From Theobroma cacao (Eukaryota; Streptophyta; Magnoliopsida; Malvales; Malvaceae), in assembly GCF_000208745.1 (NCBI RefSeq), contig NC_030851.1, positions 40,015,662-40,079,661 on the forward strand: 64,000 nt of DNA, in the 5' to 3' direction. Position 1 is the first letter of the stretch, and every line of letters begins with the position of its first letter. The notes below the pieces were generated by a model. The model made no database searches, was not told where the DNA came from, and saw only the letters and a program-made list of their open reading frames with translations. The translations under genes were made by a program, and so were the position numbers. Of the stretch, positions 9,201-21,400 are shown one piece after another.

Positions 9201-12070
9201 ATACATTTTGGAGAGAGTAGCATGCAGAAATGTGAAATTATGCTTAATGATCTGATTGATTCCAAGAGAACAAATACCAACATTAAAGCAACAATTAATA
9301 AGCAATCTCAAATAGGTATTCTCTGGCCTTCTAGAACTTTTAGATGTGGGTAGCTTGGTGGGGCTACCTTAGCTATTCTACTTTCGTCTAACCTAATCAG
9401 TTTAACTTCTGTTGAATTATTCTAAGATGCAGATGCAGAGTTGGCAGAGACTGGGATTTCTTTGGATAATCTTGATGCTACAATCATATCTTCAAATTTC
9501 TGGCCCCCAATCCAGGCATGGTTTTCAGTGATATCAGTTCTTTTTTTTTGCTTTCAATTACTAAGAATTTACTTTGTTTATGGCTTTTTTGCTAGGGGAA
9601 GGTTAGAAATATCTCAGAAAAACGTTTTGCATTTTTCCCCTTTCAGTTTAAGTTATATGCCAAAGCTAAAGTGCAAATGGATTAATACCTTATAAAAGAA
9701 AGCTTCTCTTTGAATACTGTAAACGATATTTTGTTGGTAAGGTGTGTGTCAGATGGATTGACCATTTTGAAAACTAATTACTATAATTTTTGCCAACAAT
9801 AGTAGCACATTAAGGTGCCTTGTTTTTTATTTAAAGATGCAGTATTTTAGATGAAGAATTATTTGATCAAAGGAAGAGCTAAATTATTGATATTTAAGGA
9901 ATCAATTATACCAAAAGAAAAATTCAGAAGCATGAGAGAAATGAATACCATTAATCTATTTTCATAACATGTAATGCATCTAGCCACCTTTAGTTCCATA
10001 TTTCCCCTTTTTAATTTTCTTATTGAACATATCTATGAAGAATTTGTAACTTGACAAGATGCTTTAAATTGGAAAAAAATAAATTTAATGACTCAGTATG
10101 TGAAACATGTGATAGAGATATTTATTTAGGTCAGTGTTTGTGCAAAGAAGGCAAAGCAAATTTAGAAAATGGTTCTTGTTGTCCAACAAAATCACAGGCT
10201 TTATTCATAGTATGAGATTTATATGATTTTCTTTTTCACTTTTTCATTTCAGGTGTTAAGGTTGTACAGTAAATAAATGCTTGACTTGTATAAGAATGCA
10301 TCAAGTACCAGATAACTATACTTTGCCTATGCCTGCATTCCTGATGAAAATCCATTTTGTCAAAATGATTAGTGGTTATCAGTGTCTTGTCACTTTTTAT
10401 TTAATGTTGTGGAAATTTTCAGGAGGAGGCCCTTATCATTCCTGACCCCGTTGACCAGCTGCTCTCTGATTATGCAAGAAGGTTTCATGAAATCAAGACT
10501 CCTCGAAAGCTACTGTGGAAGAAAAATCTTGGAACGGTCAAGGTTAGGTCTTTTAAAGTTTAGTTATACATGTCCTTGAATGCCCTTTTCTTAGCATCAA
10601 GTATTCTAATTGTATTGTCGATTTCCTTTTCCTCCTTTTTTGCATCTTTTTACTAACATTTATTCTTTTAATCATATATATACTATTTTAGTTAGAGTTG
10701 CAATTTGAGGATAAGGCAATGCAATTCACGGTAGCTCCTGTACATGCAGCAATAATAATGCAATTTCAAGACCAAACAAGGTAGTTTCAGCAATTGTTGG
10801 AACCTTTTGCATCTTATTGTTCATATTCTAATGGTATATTATATATCTACTTTCAGTTGGACCTCTAAGAATCTTGCTGCTGCTACCGGGATCCCAGTTG
10901 ATGTGCTGTATCGGAGGATAAGCTTTTGGATCAGTAAGGTACGCTTAACTTCATGTTTTTTTCCTTATCAAATACTGGGCCCTGTTCAAATTTTGAAATT
11001 TCCTTTTTCCACTTAATAGCTTGATGCAGCCCCTTGATCTTTAGTTCATTCCTCCATTGTAAAGCACACGTCTTTGCCACTTAAGATATAGGTGTGCTTT
11101 CAGTTTTATAGGGTAGAAATTTCCCTCTGTAGTTTTGGTTTGCAACATTATTGGAAGTTGATGAAATCATCCTTCTTCAGCTGGGAGACATTGCAAGTTT
11201 TTTAGTTATATGGTCTGAAGTTCAAGTTAATATGCTGCATTGTTTTGATTCATTGTCTGTACAATTCTCTTGGTATTTTCTTTGCAAGTAGAAGCTAAAA
11301 GTTTCAAGTAGGTCAAATTTGGTACTGTTTGAAGGTTTCCGAAATCAAAATGAGAATAATTGGAAACTAGAAATCTATTTACAAAATTTTTATCCTCATC
11401 AAATCTTCTCTCCAGGGAGTTCTCACTGAATCACTAGGGACAGATCCTAGCAACCATGTATTTACCCTAGTGGACGGCATGGTAGATACTAGTAAGAACG
11501 GTGGTAATAGTGGAAATTGTGAGGAGCTTCTAGCGGGTGATGAGGAGCCAGAGAGATCTGTGGCTTCCATTGAGGATCAACTACGCAAAGAAATGACTGT
11601 GTATGAGGTATGTGATGTGTGTGAACATTTTCTTTAGGTACTGTTGTTTCCAAAGCGTAAGGTCCTGCTGATCAATATGCATGTATATGGACTATGGACT
11701 ATGGACTATGGACATGTCCTTTTTAAATATAAATAACTTGTTTAAATGTCATTTTGCTTAATGATGCTCTCTAACCAGTATTGGTTCATTGTAGAAATTC
11801 ATCATGGGTATGCTCACAAATTTTGGCAGCATGGCATTAGATCGAATTCATAATACTCTTAAGGTAAGATGGTTTTGAGATGCCCTACAGTTTTAAATTA
11901 TATATGAGTAATGTAATTGCTAACCTAAGACAGCATGTTGCTTTCAGATGTTCTGTGTGGCCGACCCTCCCTATGATAAATCACTTCAACAGCTGCAAAG
12001 CTTCTTATCAGGTCTAGTTTCTGAAGAGAAATTAGAGCTCAGAGATGGAATGTACTTTTTGAAGAAGTAA
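6276..12070 (+). CDS. APC2: Anaphase-promoting complex subunit 2 (cullin-like)
   Basis: Fifteen exons: 6276-6497, 6572-6884, 6986-7275, 7458-7529, 7733-7977, 8375-8791, 8900-9101, 9201-9315, 9427-9515, 10423-10542, 10692-10780, 10857-10938, 11416-11607, 11795-11863, 11948-12070. They total 2640 nt and 879 aa; Arabidopsis APC2 is about 865. APC2 is the cullin scaffold of the nuclear APC/C ubiquitin ligase, holding the RING subunit APC11 and driving cyclin degradation. Family-specific stretches include KTPRKLLWKKNLGTVKLELQ in the cullin homology region and the C-terminal winged-helix segment KFIMGMLTNFGSMALDRIHN ending GMYFLKK. Two introns use GC donors: 9102 (AAG/GCAAGT) and 9516 (CAG/GCATGG). 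The exon 9 acceptor may instead be 6 bp downstream, because ATGCAG is duplicated there. The next gene, 13165, is in the same direction. Confidence 0.93.
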
Positions 12071-13164
12071 TTAGCTGAGATAATCATCTGCCATTTACTA
12101 TAAAGTGTTTAACAAATAGCACCGGTAAGTTTAATCTTCGGAAGTTGAAGAATGGCCCTGCCTGACTTGTTTTACATATATATTCTAAAAATGCTAGGGC
12201 TATCATACTTTCCTGTTGGTTTGACAGGTGAACAGGAAGAATTTGCTAAAATTTACAGAGATTTAGACATCAGCGTTCATCATTATATGAAATATCTTTT
12301 TAAGGATATATTTGGTTTTCTTATCATTTCGAACTTTTGCCGGTGTCTCTTGTCAACCTCATCCTGTTCTGGAATCAACATGCTTCTGACAAGCTTTCGG
12401 CAAGATAAGCCGGAAGAAATTTTGGGTTGATCTCAAGAAGATTGTTCAAATCACGCAAATGATACTCTTAATGCTGCAGAAGCAACTGGTTCCATGGTTG
12501 AACTCTCGAGGTTGGAACCCTGGTTTGAGGGCCAGAAACTACAGTTTGTAGAGGACTAATTGAGGCTGAGGGGCCAATGTTATTATTAAGGTATCTGTTT
12601 ATTGCTGCTCCGACTCCCATATGAAGCAAATGTGTTGTGATAATGTAAATATTCGGTATATCATCTTTCTGAGTGTTTCCAGTACCACCAGCAGTTCCTT
12701 CAATACAGTGATTCTTTCTTCAGAATGGTGTAGCATTCACTTCTCATTTTCAATGCAGGTTCAATTTCATTGCCAGAGCTTAAGCACTGAAGAACCTCAG
12801 ATAACCAGTCAATCATTTCAGTTATTTAACAGATATAGTCTAACTTATGCGGATACGGATTGAGATAACAATCAAATCTGTATAAAATTCGAATGCTTTA
12901 TCAAATAACAAAAGAAGATTTTTCCTTGTTTGGATCAAACATATATAGATATATTGTTCTTTTCCTCTTTTAATCCAGGCCCATGAACCCACTACCAAAT
13001 TTTCACTTAAAAAAAAGAGAAGCAATCCTGACATAGCCGTTGCTATTATCAAACAAGAAGATCCATTATAATAAAGTTCCAAGTAGGATAAGACCAGAGA
13101 CCAAAAGGAGAACATGACCGTTAGATAGACACCCCCAAATTTCAAAACCAACAAGCCAGAGAAG
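12071..13164. other. APC2 3' flank and spacer
   Basis: The first part should be APC2 3' UTR. Short frames exist but show no family resemblance or conserved motif. The final 150-200 bp should hold the promoter and leader of the TPR-SET gene. No other feature was seen. Confidence 0.5.
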
Positions 13165-14787
13165 ATGAGGGAAGAGCCAGCAATGTCCGCCGCCGAAGAG
13201 CAAATGCAGCAGCTGAGATTGAAAGCCACAGAGCTTATCCTCAGAGAAGAATGGGAAGAATCCATACAACTTTACTCTCAGTTAATCAATCTTTGCCAAG
13301 GCCAAATCTCAAAGACCAATCAAGATTCCAACCCAGACCGAGATCACCTCTCCAAGCTCCACAAATCTCTCTGCGTAGCCTTCTCGAATCGAGCTGAGGC
13401 ACGGTCAAGGCTACAAGATTTCACTGAAGCACTTCAAGACTGTGACCGAGCACTTCAGATTGAAGCTACCCATTTCAAGACTTTACTTTGCAAAGGTAAG
13501 ATCTTGCTTAGTTTGAACAGATATGCCCATGCTTTGGACTGTTTCAAAGCTGCTCTTTTTGATCCTCAGGGTAATGGGAAGCTGGAAATTCTTAATGGGT
13601 ATTTAGAGAAATGTAAAAAACTTGAGTTTCAGTCAAGGACAGGAAGTTTTGATCTTTCTGATTGGGTTCTCAATGGGTTCCGAGGGAAGCCTCCAGAACT
13701 TTCTGAATACATTGGTCCTGTGATGGTTAAGAGGTCTGAAACTAGTGGGCGTGGCTTGTTTGCGACAAAGAATATCGATGCTGGGACTGTGGTTCTGGTC
13801 ACTAAGGCAGTTGCAATTGAAAGAGGTATATTGGGAGGTGAAGATTCAGGAGAAAATGCACAGCTGGTCATGTGGAAGAACTTTATAGATAAAGTTAAGG
13901 ATGCTGTCACAAAATGTCAAAGAACACAGCTTTTGATTAGTATGCTATCCACAGGTGAAAATGAAGAGGGGCTTGAAGTTCCTGAAATGAGTCACTTTAG
14001 GCCTGAGGTGGAGAGCAATGGCTGTTCAAAGGAGAAGCTTGAAATGGATAAGATACTAAGCATCTTGGATGTGAATTCTCTTGTGGAAGAAGCGGTTTCA
14101 GCCAATGTATTGGGTAAAAACAGTGATTTTTATGGGGTTGGGTTATGGATACTGGCTTCCTTCATCAACCATTCATGCAATGCTAATGCAAGGCGTTTGC
14201 ATGTAGGGGACTATGTCATGGTTCATGCTTCGAGAGACATCAAGGCTGGTGAAGAGATCACGTTCATGTATTTCGACACGCTTTCTCCCTTGGACAAGCG
14301 TATGGAAATGTCCAAGTCATGGGGTTTTAACTGCAGATGTAGGAGGTGCAAGTTTGAAGAAGAAGTGTGTGCCAAGCAGGAGTTAAGAGAGATTGAGATA
14401 GGCCTTGAAAAAGGGGTAGATGTAGGTGCGGCGGTTTATAGGTTGGAGGAAGGTATGAGGAAATGGGCAGTGAGGGGAAAAGAGAAGGGCTTTTTGAGGG
14501 CATCGTTTTGGTCTGCATATTCTGAGGTATATAGCTCAGATAGGCTGATGAAACGGTGGAGCAGGCGGATTCCATTAATGGAGGCTGTACTGGACAGTGT
14601 GGTAGAAGCTGTGGGAAGTAATGAGAGAGTATTGAAGGTTGTTGTGAAAGGATTGAAGAAGAATGGTGGTGGTGTGGTAGACTTTGAGAGAGCTATGAAG
14701 TTGGGAAGAGGGTTTTATGGCAAAGTGGTCAAAAAACAAGCATTGAGGAATCTTCTTGAGCTTGGCATTCATGATCAAAGCTATTAG
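13165..14787 (+). CDS. TPR and SET domain protein (putative lysine methyltransferase)
   Basis: Single uninterrupted frame of 540 aa; a second in-frame Met at 13183 would give 534. Residues about 13-135 are TPR-like helices (AFSNRAEARSRLQDF, ALQDCDRALQIEATHFKTLL). The SET domain is split: SET-N near 190-215 (SGRGLFATKNIDAGTVVLV), a long insert, then SET-C with FINHSCNANAR (Asn335), GEEITFMYFD from residue 362 and the zinc-binding post-SET CRCRRC from residue 390. NHSCxxN and the E-x-T-x-x-Y pattern form the S-adenosylmethionine and substrate pocket, so the enzyme looks intact. SMYD proteins carry a MYND finger in the insert; I see no such cysteine cluster. From memory it resembles Arabidopsis SDG35/ATXR1 (At1g26760). 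Target protein unknown. The gene is intronless, unlike every neighbour. Confidence 0.85.
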   Translation: MREEPAMSAAEEQMQQLRLKATELILREEWEESIQLYSQLINLCQGQISKTNQDSNPDRDHLSKLHKSLCVAFSNRAEARSRLQDFTEALQDCDRALQIEATHFKTLLCKGKILLSLNRYAHALDCFKAALFDPQGNGKLEILNGYLEKCKKLEFQSRTGSFDLSDWVLNGFRGKPPELSEYIGPVMVKRSETSGRGLFATKNIDAGTVVLVTKAVAIERGILGGEDSGENAQLVMWKNFIDKVKDAVTKCQRTQLLISMLSTGENEEGLEVPEMSHFRPEVESNGCSKEKLEMDKILSILDVNSLVEEAVSANVLGKNSDFYGVGLWILASFINHSCNANARRLHVGDYVMVHASRDIKAGEEITFMYFDTLSPLDKRMEMSKSWGFNCRCRRCKFEEEVCAKQELREIEIGLEKGVDVGAAVYRLEEGMRKWAVRGKEKGFLRASFWSAYSEVYSSDRLMKRWSRRIPLMEAVLDSVVEAVGSNERVLKVVVKGLKKNGGGVVDFERAMKLGRGFYGKVVKKQALRNLLELGIHDQSY

Positions 14788-15424
14788 CTAAATAGCTAGG
14801 GGGAAAGTAGTTCTTTTCATTTTCTGCTTTCTACTTTTTGTGTTTCTATTCTTCACCTTTTAACTTATATAACTGCTGAGGAAAGTTAGCCTCGATGTTA
14901 CTATGGCCAGTATTCATCAGAAAGGTTGATGTTACCAACATGTTTGGAATAATCTAATACAGAGATCCTCAGTTTGGAATAGCAAACTTTAATTCTGGCA
15001 TTCAGCTGTGTCTTTAGCATAGTATTTCACTAGCAATCTTAGCAATGACAGTACTATTCAAACGTTGAACTTACAAGTCATACCCAGAGTGTAAATCACA
15101 ATGATGACCACCAGTAATCATAGAAAACAATATGGTTTTCAGAAAGCAGTAAAATTAGACCAATCTGAGAAACACCCACCCATTCATAAATAAGGGGAGA
15201 GAGTTGGGGCTTGAGCAACTTAGCAGGCAATTTCTTGTATAAGTGATTAGCACAACTATTTATTTTTTTGATACAGAAAGAAAAACTGGCTCTGAATAAT
15301 TCGACAGCAGAAGCTAAAACCTTGTATGCAACCATCTGTGACTCTACTCCTATGAATCGTTCCTCTCATGGGTCATTAGATGCAAAACAGATTAAAACAG
15401 ATCATCAGACCAAAAAAGGTCTCC
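14788..15424. other. Convergent 3' flanks
   Basis: Spacer between the convergent TPR-SET gene and the RSA1-like gene. It should contain both 3' UTRs. No other feature was seen. Confidence 0.5.
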
Positions 15425-18400
15425 TCATATGTCAGATATACGAACTAGCTTATTGTAAAGAATGTGATCATCCCTTCCTGTGTTGCTCTCTAATAAAGCA
15501 CTTTGGACAAGTTCCTGATGCAGTAAACAAAAACCATCATTAACTGTAGAGCAAGAGTACTATGTAAAAGCAGAATTATGACAGAAGCAACAACAAAAAG
15601 AGTTTGGAGAATCATCTTACTTTGACATCCCTATGGGAGAGAAACTTCCCTAAGCTGTGAATAATCAACCTCATATCTTCAACCTGTAAAAAACAATAAA
15701 TTATCAATACCACTAGCACGCGAGAACATACCAAAATAAGTAAAAGATTTTGATCTCACCCTAATGTAGCCAATTCGATTCCGATCAAAAAACCTAAAAG
15801 CCTATTAAAAAGAAGACTTGCATTAATGAGGGAAGAAAGAAAATCTGAATCACACACTCAAACAAGGAAAGATCTGAGGCAAGGGAAATGAAAGGTGAAA
15901 TGGAAAATACCTGCAACAAATCCTTATCCACGGCAAGCTCCTTATTCCTTGGATCAACTTTCAGCTCCCTCTTCGCAGACGTATCTCCCTCAGGCCCAGG
16001 CCCTGTACTAGCAGCTTTTGTGGTCATTTCCTCCTTGATAAATTCCCTTGCTTCATCTTTCTCAGCCTCCTCTTGAGGTTTAGCATCTGTATCTGTCTTC
16101 TCTTCTTCATTTTTCTTCAAAGATGAAATTACCATCTTTCATAAATAAGGATAAATAACAGCACAAACCATATGAAAATGAATTTGCCAAATCAAATCAC
16201 CATAAATCAGTCCAGGTGTAAAAATGGATGCCTATCATAATGTAAATAATAATAGTATAGACAACATGATTGAAATTCAATCCAGTAACAAAACCAACTG
16301 CACAAAAGTTATAAGGAAGCATCCAAAAACCCAGTAGTGAAAATAATTTTTAACGAAAACCATTTCAGTTTCCCTGTTTAAAAAAGAAGGAAGCCTACCT
16401 CTTTAGAGGAATTGGATTGTGGACTTGCATCATCCATTGCTTCATATTCCTCAGGATCTTCGTCATCTATTTCGTCTTTTGTCTGTGGCTCATCAACATA
16501 ATCAGAAGTAGTTTCTTCCTTGGTCACAATTACTTCGTCCTCTTGCAGAGCTTGCTGAGCTGCACTTGATGTATCTGATTTAGTAGATTCATTCTTCACA
16601 GAGAGCTCATTGGTATTCAATCTTTTTGTTGGTGACTTTTTATCAGTTCCCTTCTCATGGGTTTCTTCGCGTTGCCTCTTACGCTGATTTCTTTTTGTCA
16701 TAAATCTTACACGCAGTTTCTACACATTGAAAACAATGTTAGTGAAAATTCTTAAGAGAGAAATTTAAGTAAAATAAGCAAAAATCATCATAAACCAACC
16801 TGAAGAAATGTTAAAATGCGGCAACCCATTTGATACTGAAGCATTTCATACAGTGCCTCTGCAAATAATGAAAGCTGCAAAAATGGAATATAATTGGTGT
16901 AAATGAAAAAACTAAAAAGAATAAAACACCAAAATTGCTTCAGATAACATGAAGTTATAAATGAAAATATATGGGATAGCAAAAATTTTTTTAAAAATTG
17001 TAGATATTAAGGCAGAAAGATAACAAGACAAAAGAAACCTCAAATGTTGATTCCTCAATGTCCTTGTCAGTATAATCCAAAAGTGAATCCAGCGAAAGTG
17101 ACAAAGATCGCAACTGCAGCATTAGAATGCATAATTAGACAACTAATAGCAAGGGATATTAGATAGTTTGTGCAAAAAGAACATTTTCCTTCACTATAGC
17201 CCAGCCCAGTGTATAAGATATGATTAACTTACTTTAGAATCCTTGCTCCAATTTGTTTGTAGAATCAACCCAGGATGCCTCGGAGGAGGTTCCTCAGACT
17301 TCCTCTTTTCTTTGGATTCTCTGTTAGGATTGCTTCGGGATTCATCTTTACTATCTTTGTCCTCTTTCTCATCTTTTGACTTTTCCGCTTCTTTCAATTT
17401 TCCCCTCTTGTCATCATAATTATCTTTTGTGATAACCTTTTGCTTGTCATTCAGACACTCCACATTAGTCACCTTTTCATCCTTATTCTCCTTCTCAGCC
17501 TTGATTTCTGATTTACTTGAAGTAGCAGCATTGCCTTGTTTCTCTGAACCTGCTTGCTTCCCTATATTTGAGGTGCAACTTCCAGCTTGAGCCACTTCTT
17601 TCTCATCCTTATCATCATCTTCCTTAGTTTCAGCTACTTCATTATTAGCTTGTGTAGCAGGTACCTTTCTTTTAGGCACCCTCTTAATAATTTTCTTCTT
17701 TACAGTTGTTTTCACACTGGCATTTTGTACAGCTGCAGCACCGCTGGCATCTGAATTATCCTTTGGTTGATCTTCAGAGCACCCCGTTTCCCTCTCCACT
17801 TTTGCCTCAAGGGGAACACCATTATCTTCACTCTGATCAGTTTTCCCAACTGCCTCCTTTTTTGCAATCTTTTTCCGTACAAAAGTTTTAACCCCAGCAC
17901 GATCAGCAAAAGATTCTTCCTTTTGACTGGCAATCTGTGATTTAGCATCCTGCTCTCCAACATCTTCATCAACCTTGTCACTTTGTTTGCTAGCAGTATT
18001 CACTTCGGCAGCTGTCTTATTAGCAACCTTCTGTTTGACAATCCTCTTTATAATTTTCTTCTTCACAGACTTCACAGCACCCGTCTTAGCACCAGCAGCT
18101 TCTTCCTGTTCCTTTTTCTCAGGACCTCCTCCTACTGCTGTTTCACTGCCATCTTTTACCTCAACTTTATTTTCACCCCCACTAACCGTTCCTTCAGCTG
18201 CATCTCCTTCAATAGAGTTGCCGCGTTTCTCCTTTTTGTTAGCAACTACTCCGTGACTAGAGGACACAGACTGAATCCTTTTTTCTGGTTTGCCTCTCTC
18301 AGTTTGTTTTGCAGAATCTGTTTCCTTGTCTAGCCAAATAAATGAAAAATTAAAGGGGAAGAAGCTCAGATCCAATTTCATAAGTGATCATGTCCATACA

Positions 18401-21400
18401 AAATATTTAAGCAAATCAGTAAGATGATGTAATTTGTAAAAAATCAATTCACCTTTTAATCCTTCCTTCCTCTCCTTAGATTTCTAAAAGAAAACAAATT
18501 CACCATTAGTAAAGTGGGCAACATATCCACTGGTCCTTATTTTATTACAAAAATGAAAATTTAGGGAAAGAAAATTGAAAAACTAAGGGTCACCCATATA
18601 TCCATCTTAACTCAAAACCTGATATCAAGTGTTAGGGCATTGATTGCACAGAATGCTCCAAGCAATTGTCTGTCCAAAATCTTTAGAAACTTGATTTACA
18701 GGTCTTGATGACATTCAGCATGCATGATAGGCATTTAATTAAAACGTAATCCACTGCGATTTTGGCATGTTGCATTCTAGTAACACTTCCAGTTTGTTAT
18801 TGTTCTTCTTCTTGTGTGTGTGGGTGGGGGGGGGGGTGGGGGAGTTGTCAATGTGTCTGCTTGTAAATGTGCACACTTCACATGCATAAACTATGCATAT
18901 GCATCTTCTTAATACAGCTCATGCAAGTACATAGGCATTCACTTGGACAAAACTGTGCATAAGGAAACCTAACAGAAAAGGCAGGGAAAAAAATAGAATA
19001 ATACCTCCTTTTTCAAGGAAAGCTGGCGCTCTCTCTCACAAACAGCTTTCCTATGAGCTAGCCATTGGGCTTGCCATGTATCAAATGAAGGGAGGCATTC
19101 AGATAAATCTGGAACAAACAGCACAGTGACCTCTTTATGGCTAAACAGTCCATCCTTGCCAACTCTATCATAATGTATCTGCAAATAACAAAAGGAGCTT
19201 AAAACTAGCTTCTTGACGTCAAGAAACAAAATTCAAACTTTAGAAACTGTAAGAAGAAAAATCATTACAACTTCTAAGCTCATGCAATAGAGAATGTGAT
19301 GATAAATGTTTGCCACCTGGCTAAACTGCCAGTCGCAACAAGATAAGTTTTGCACATTTCTACATTATCTGCTTACTGAATTTTAGAATATTTCCCTATG
19401 TTCCAGCTATCATATTACCCGCATATATAGTCACTGATATTAATATCTACTAGACCCTAAACAGTATCTTCAAGTGATCAAGCAACCTTTCTCTTTCTTT
19501 CCTTTTGAAGGCCTATGGAATCAAGATCTTCAGAAATGAAACATGAAAGGATTACAGCGAGTGATCTATGCAAAATAATTTCAAGATGAAAACCACCAAA
19601 AGATAACCATCCTTGATGGTCATGTTTGTCTGGTCTACTCAATGACCAAAAATAAGAAATACATAAACCAATAAAAGTTTAGATCATGGCTGCTGAGAAC
19701 AATTAAATTGGATTTTAAGTTCAATAGAATCAACATCTGTTTACAACTTAGCCTGAGATAGAATGAAAAAAAAAAAAAGAGGAGATGGATCCTGCAGAAT
19801 AATTTTGAATAAAAAGATTCAAACATAAGGCAGAAATTTTTATCCGTAGAATTGCAGCTTCTGAGCAATACCACAGAAGGTTTTTTGGAGACAACTAGAA
19901 CAAATAATAATACCTCAAGGAAACGATTCCAGTGCTGACAGTTCTGCAAATCAAGATTGGCTACATCCTTTCCATACCTGTTCAAGTAAAATAACTCCCC
20001 ATTTGAAAAATGAATCAAGTGATACATAGCTTACTACTACTAGCAGACAGGACAAACCTAAGGGCTGTTCGAATGAGAGAGGACTCATCATCAGTAGGAT
20101 TGCTGCCATCAGCAGAAACCCAAGGTCCACCAATTGCCATGAAGGAATGATCCTTTTTAAGAACAGCAAACCTTAGAATATTGCAAATATGTAGTATGCG
20201 ATCATCAGGGATTTTTTCAGATGAAAGCTCTTCCAAAGCACTCCTGCTTAATCCACTCATCAAAATCATCTGAATGAAAGAAATGAACATACATTACTCA
20301 AGCACGATTAAAATTAACTTTGGTTGGAATCTTCAATATTCCTATCAGAGAAAGCCAAAGAGACAAACAAGTGAGAGAGCTTAAATCACACATGAATTAT
20401 TACAAATAAATTGTACAAAGGAAACTTCAAAGCAGTCAAATGAATCACACAAAGGATTGGAAACTTCAAAGATCGACGACAGCATAGCTCATGCTTCTAC
20501 AGCTTTTATCTACTATTAGCCAAATAAAAGCAGAATATGATACAATAAACTTGAAAACAAAACAGAATTTTCTTAAGTTTCAACTTAAACAAAATGCCCT
20601 GATCTTCTTTTCAGTACTTCAGCATGTTAATATAAGTTTCATAAGAAATTAACAAAATAAGTGCAAGACTACTATATCTCATCCTTTAGTGTCTTGACCA
20701 ACATATACCCCTGAAGGTTTTTTGATTAATCATAGAAGTAAATAGATAACAAAATATAAAAGAACACTGTTAGGATACTAAATTCTATGTATAGTCTTCT
20801 AGATCAAACAAACAAGAAAACACCTTCCACAGGTACTTGCCAACATAAGGAACAAAACAGAAGTATGAGATTAGTCATGATGCCAGTTCAACCAAAAGAG
20901 TAGAGTTATAAGATATGAACTGCCTGGAAAAAAAGTCCTCAATTGTCATCCAAACAAAAAAAAAAACTGTTGTAGAGCAAGCAAGAGAGAAAGGGAGAGA
21001 TAAAGAATTGATGTCAGTTCAATCCAGTGAGTGAATTTATAAGACAAGTACTACCTGCCCAATACAGTCCTGCAGATGTCCCATAAAAAACGAAGGGGAT
21101 AGGTGGAGGCAGGGAGAGACAGGGCCCATTCAAAATAACCCATTATTTCAATGAAGTTTTGCTCCCAACCACTAGTGCAATAGAAACTCCATAACACCAA
21201 AGCACACATTCAAAGCTTAAATGCTTTAATCAGAAAGAACTCAGTTCTACATTATTCAGATATTCTGTTCTGATGACTAAAATTAAACCCCATGATGCAG
21301 AAAAAATGAAATAACCAATTCACATTTGATAAAAACGTGCTTCCTCAGAAAAGGATAGAAGTATTATAGATAAAAAGGCTATAGTTTCTATCATCAGATG

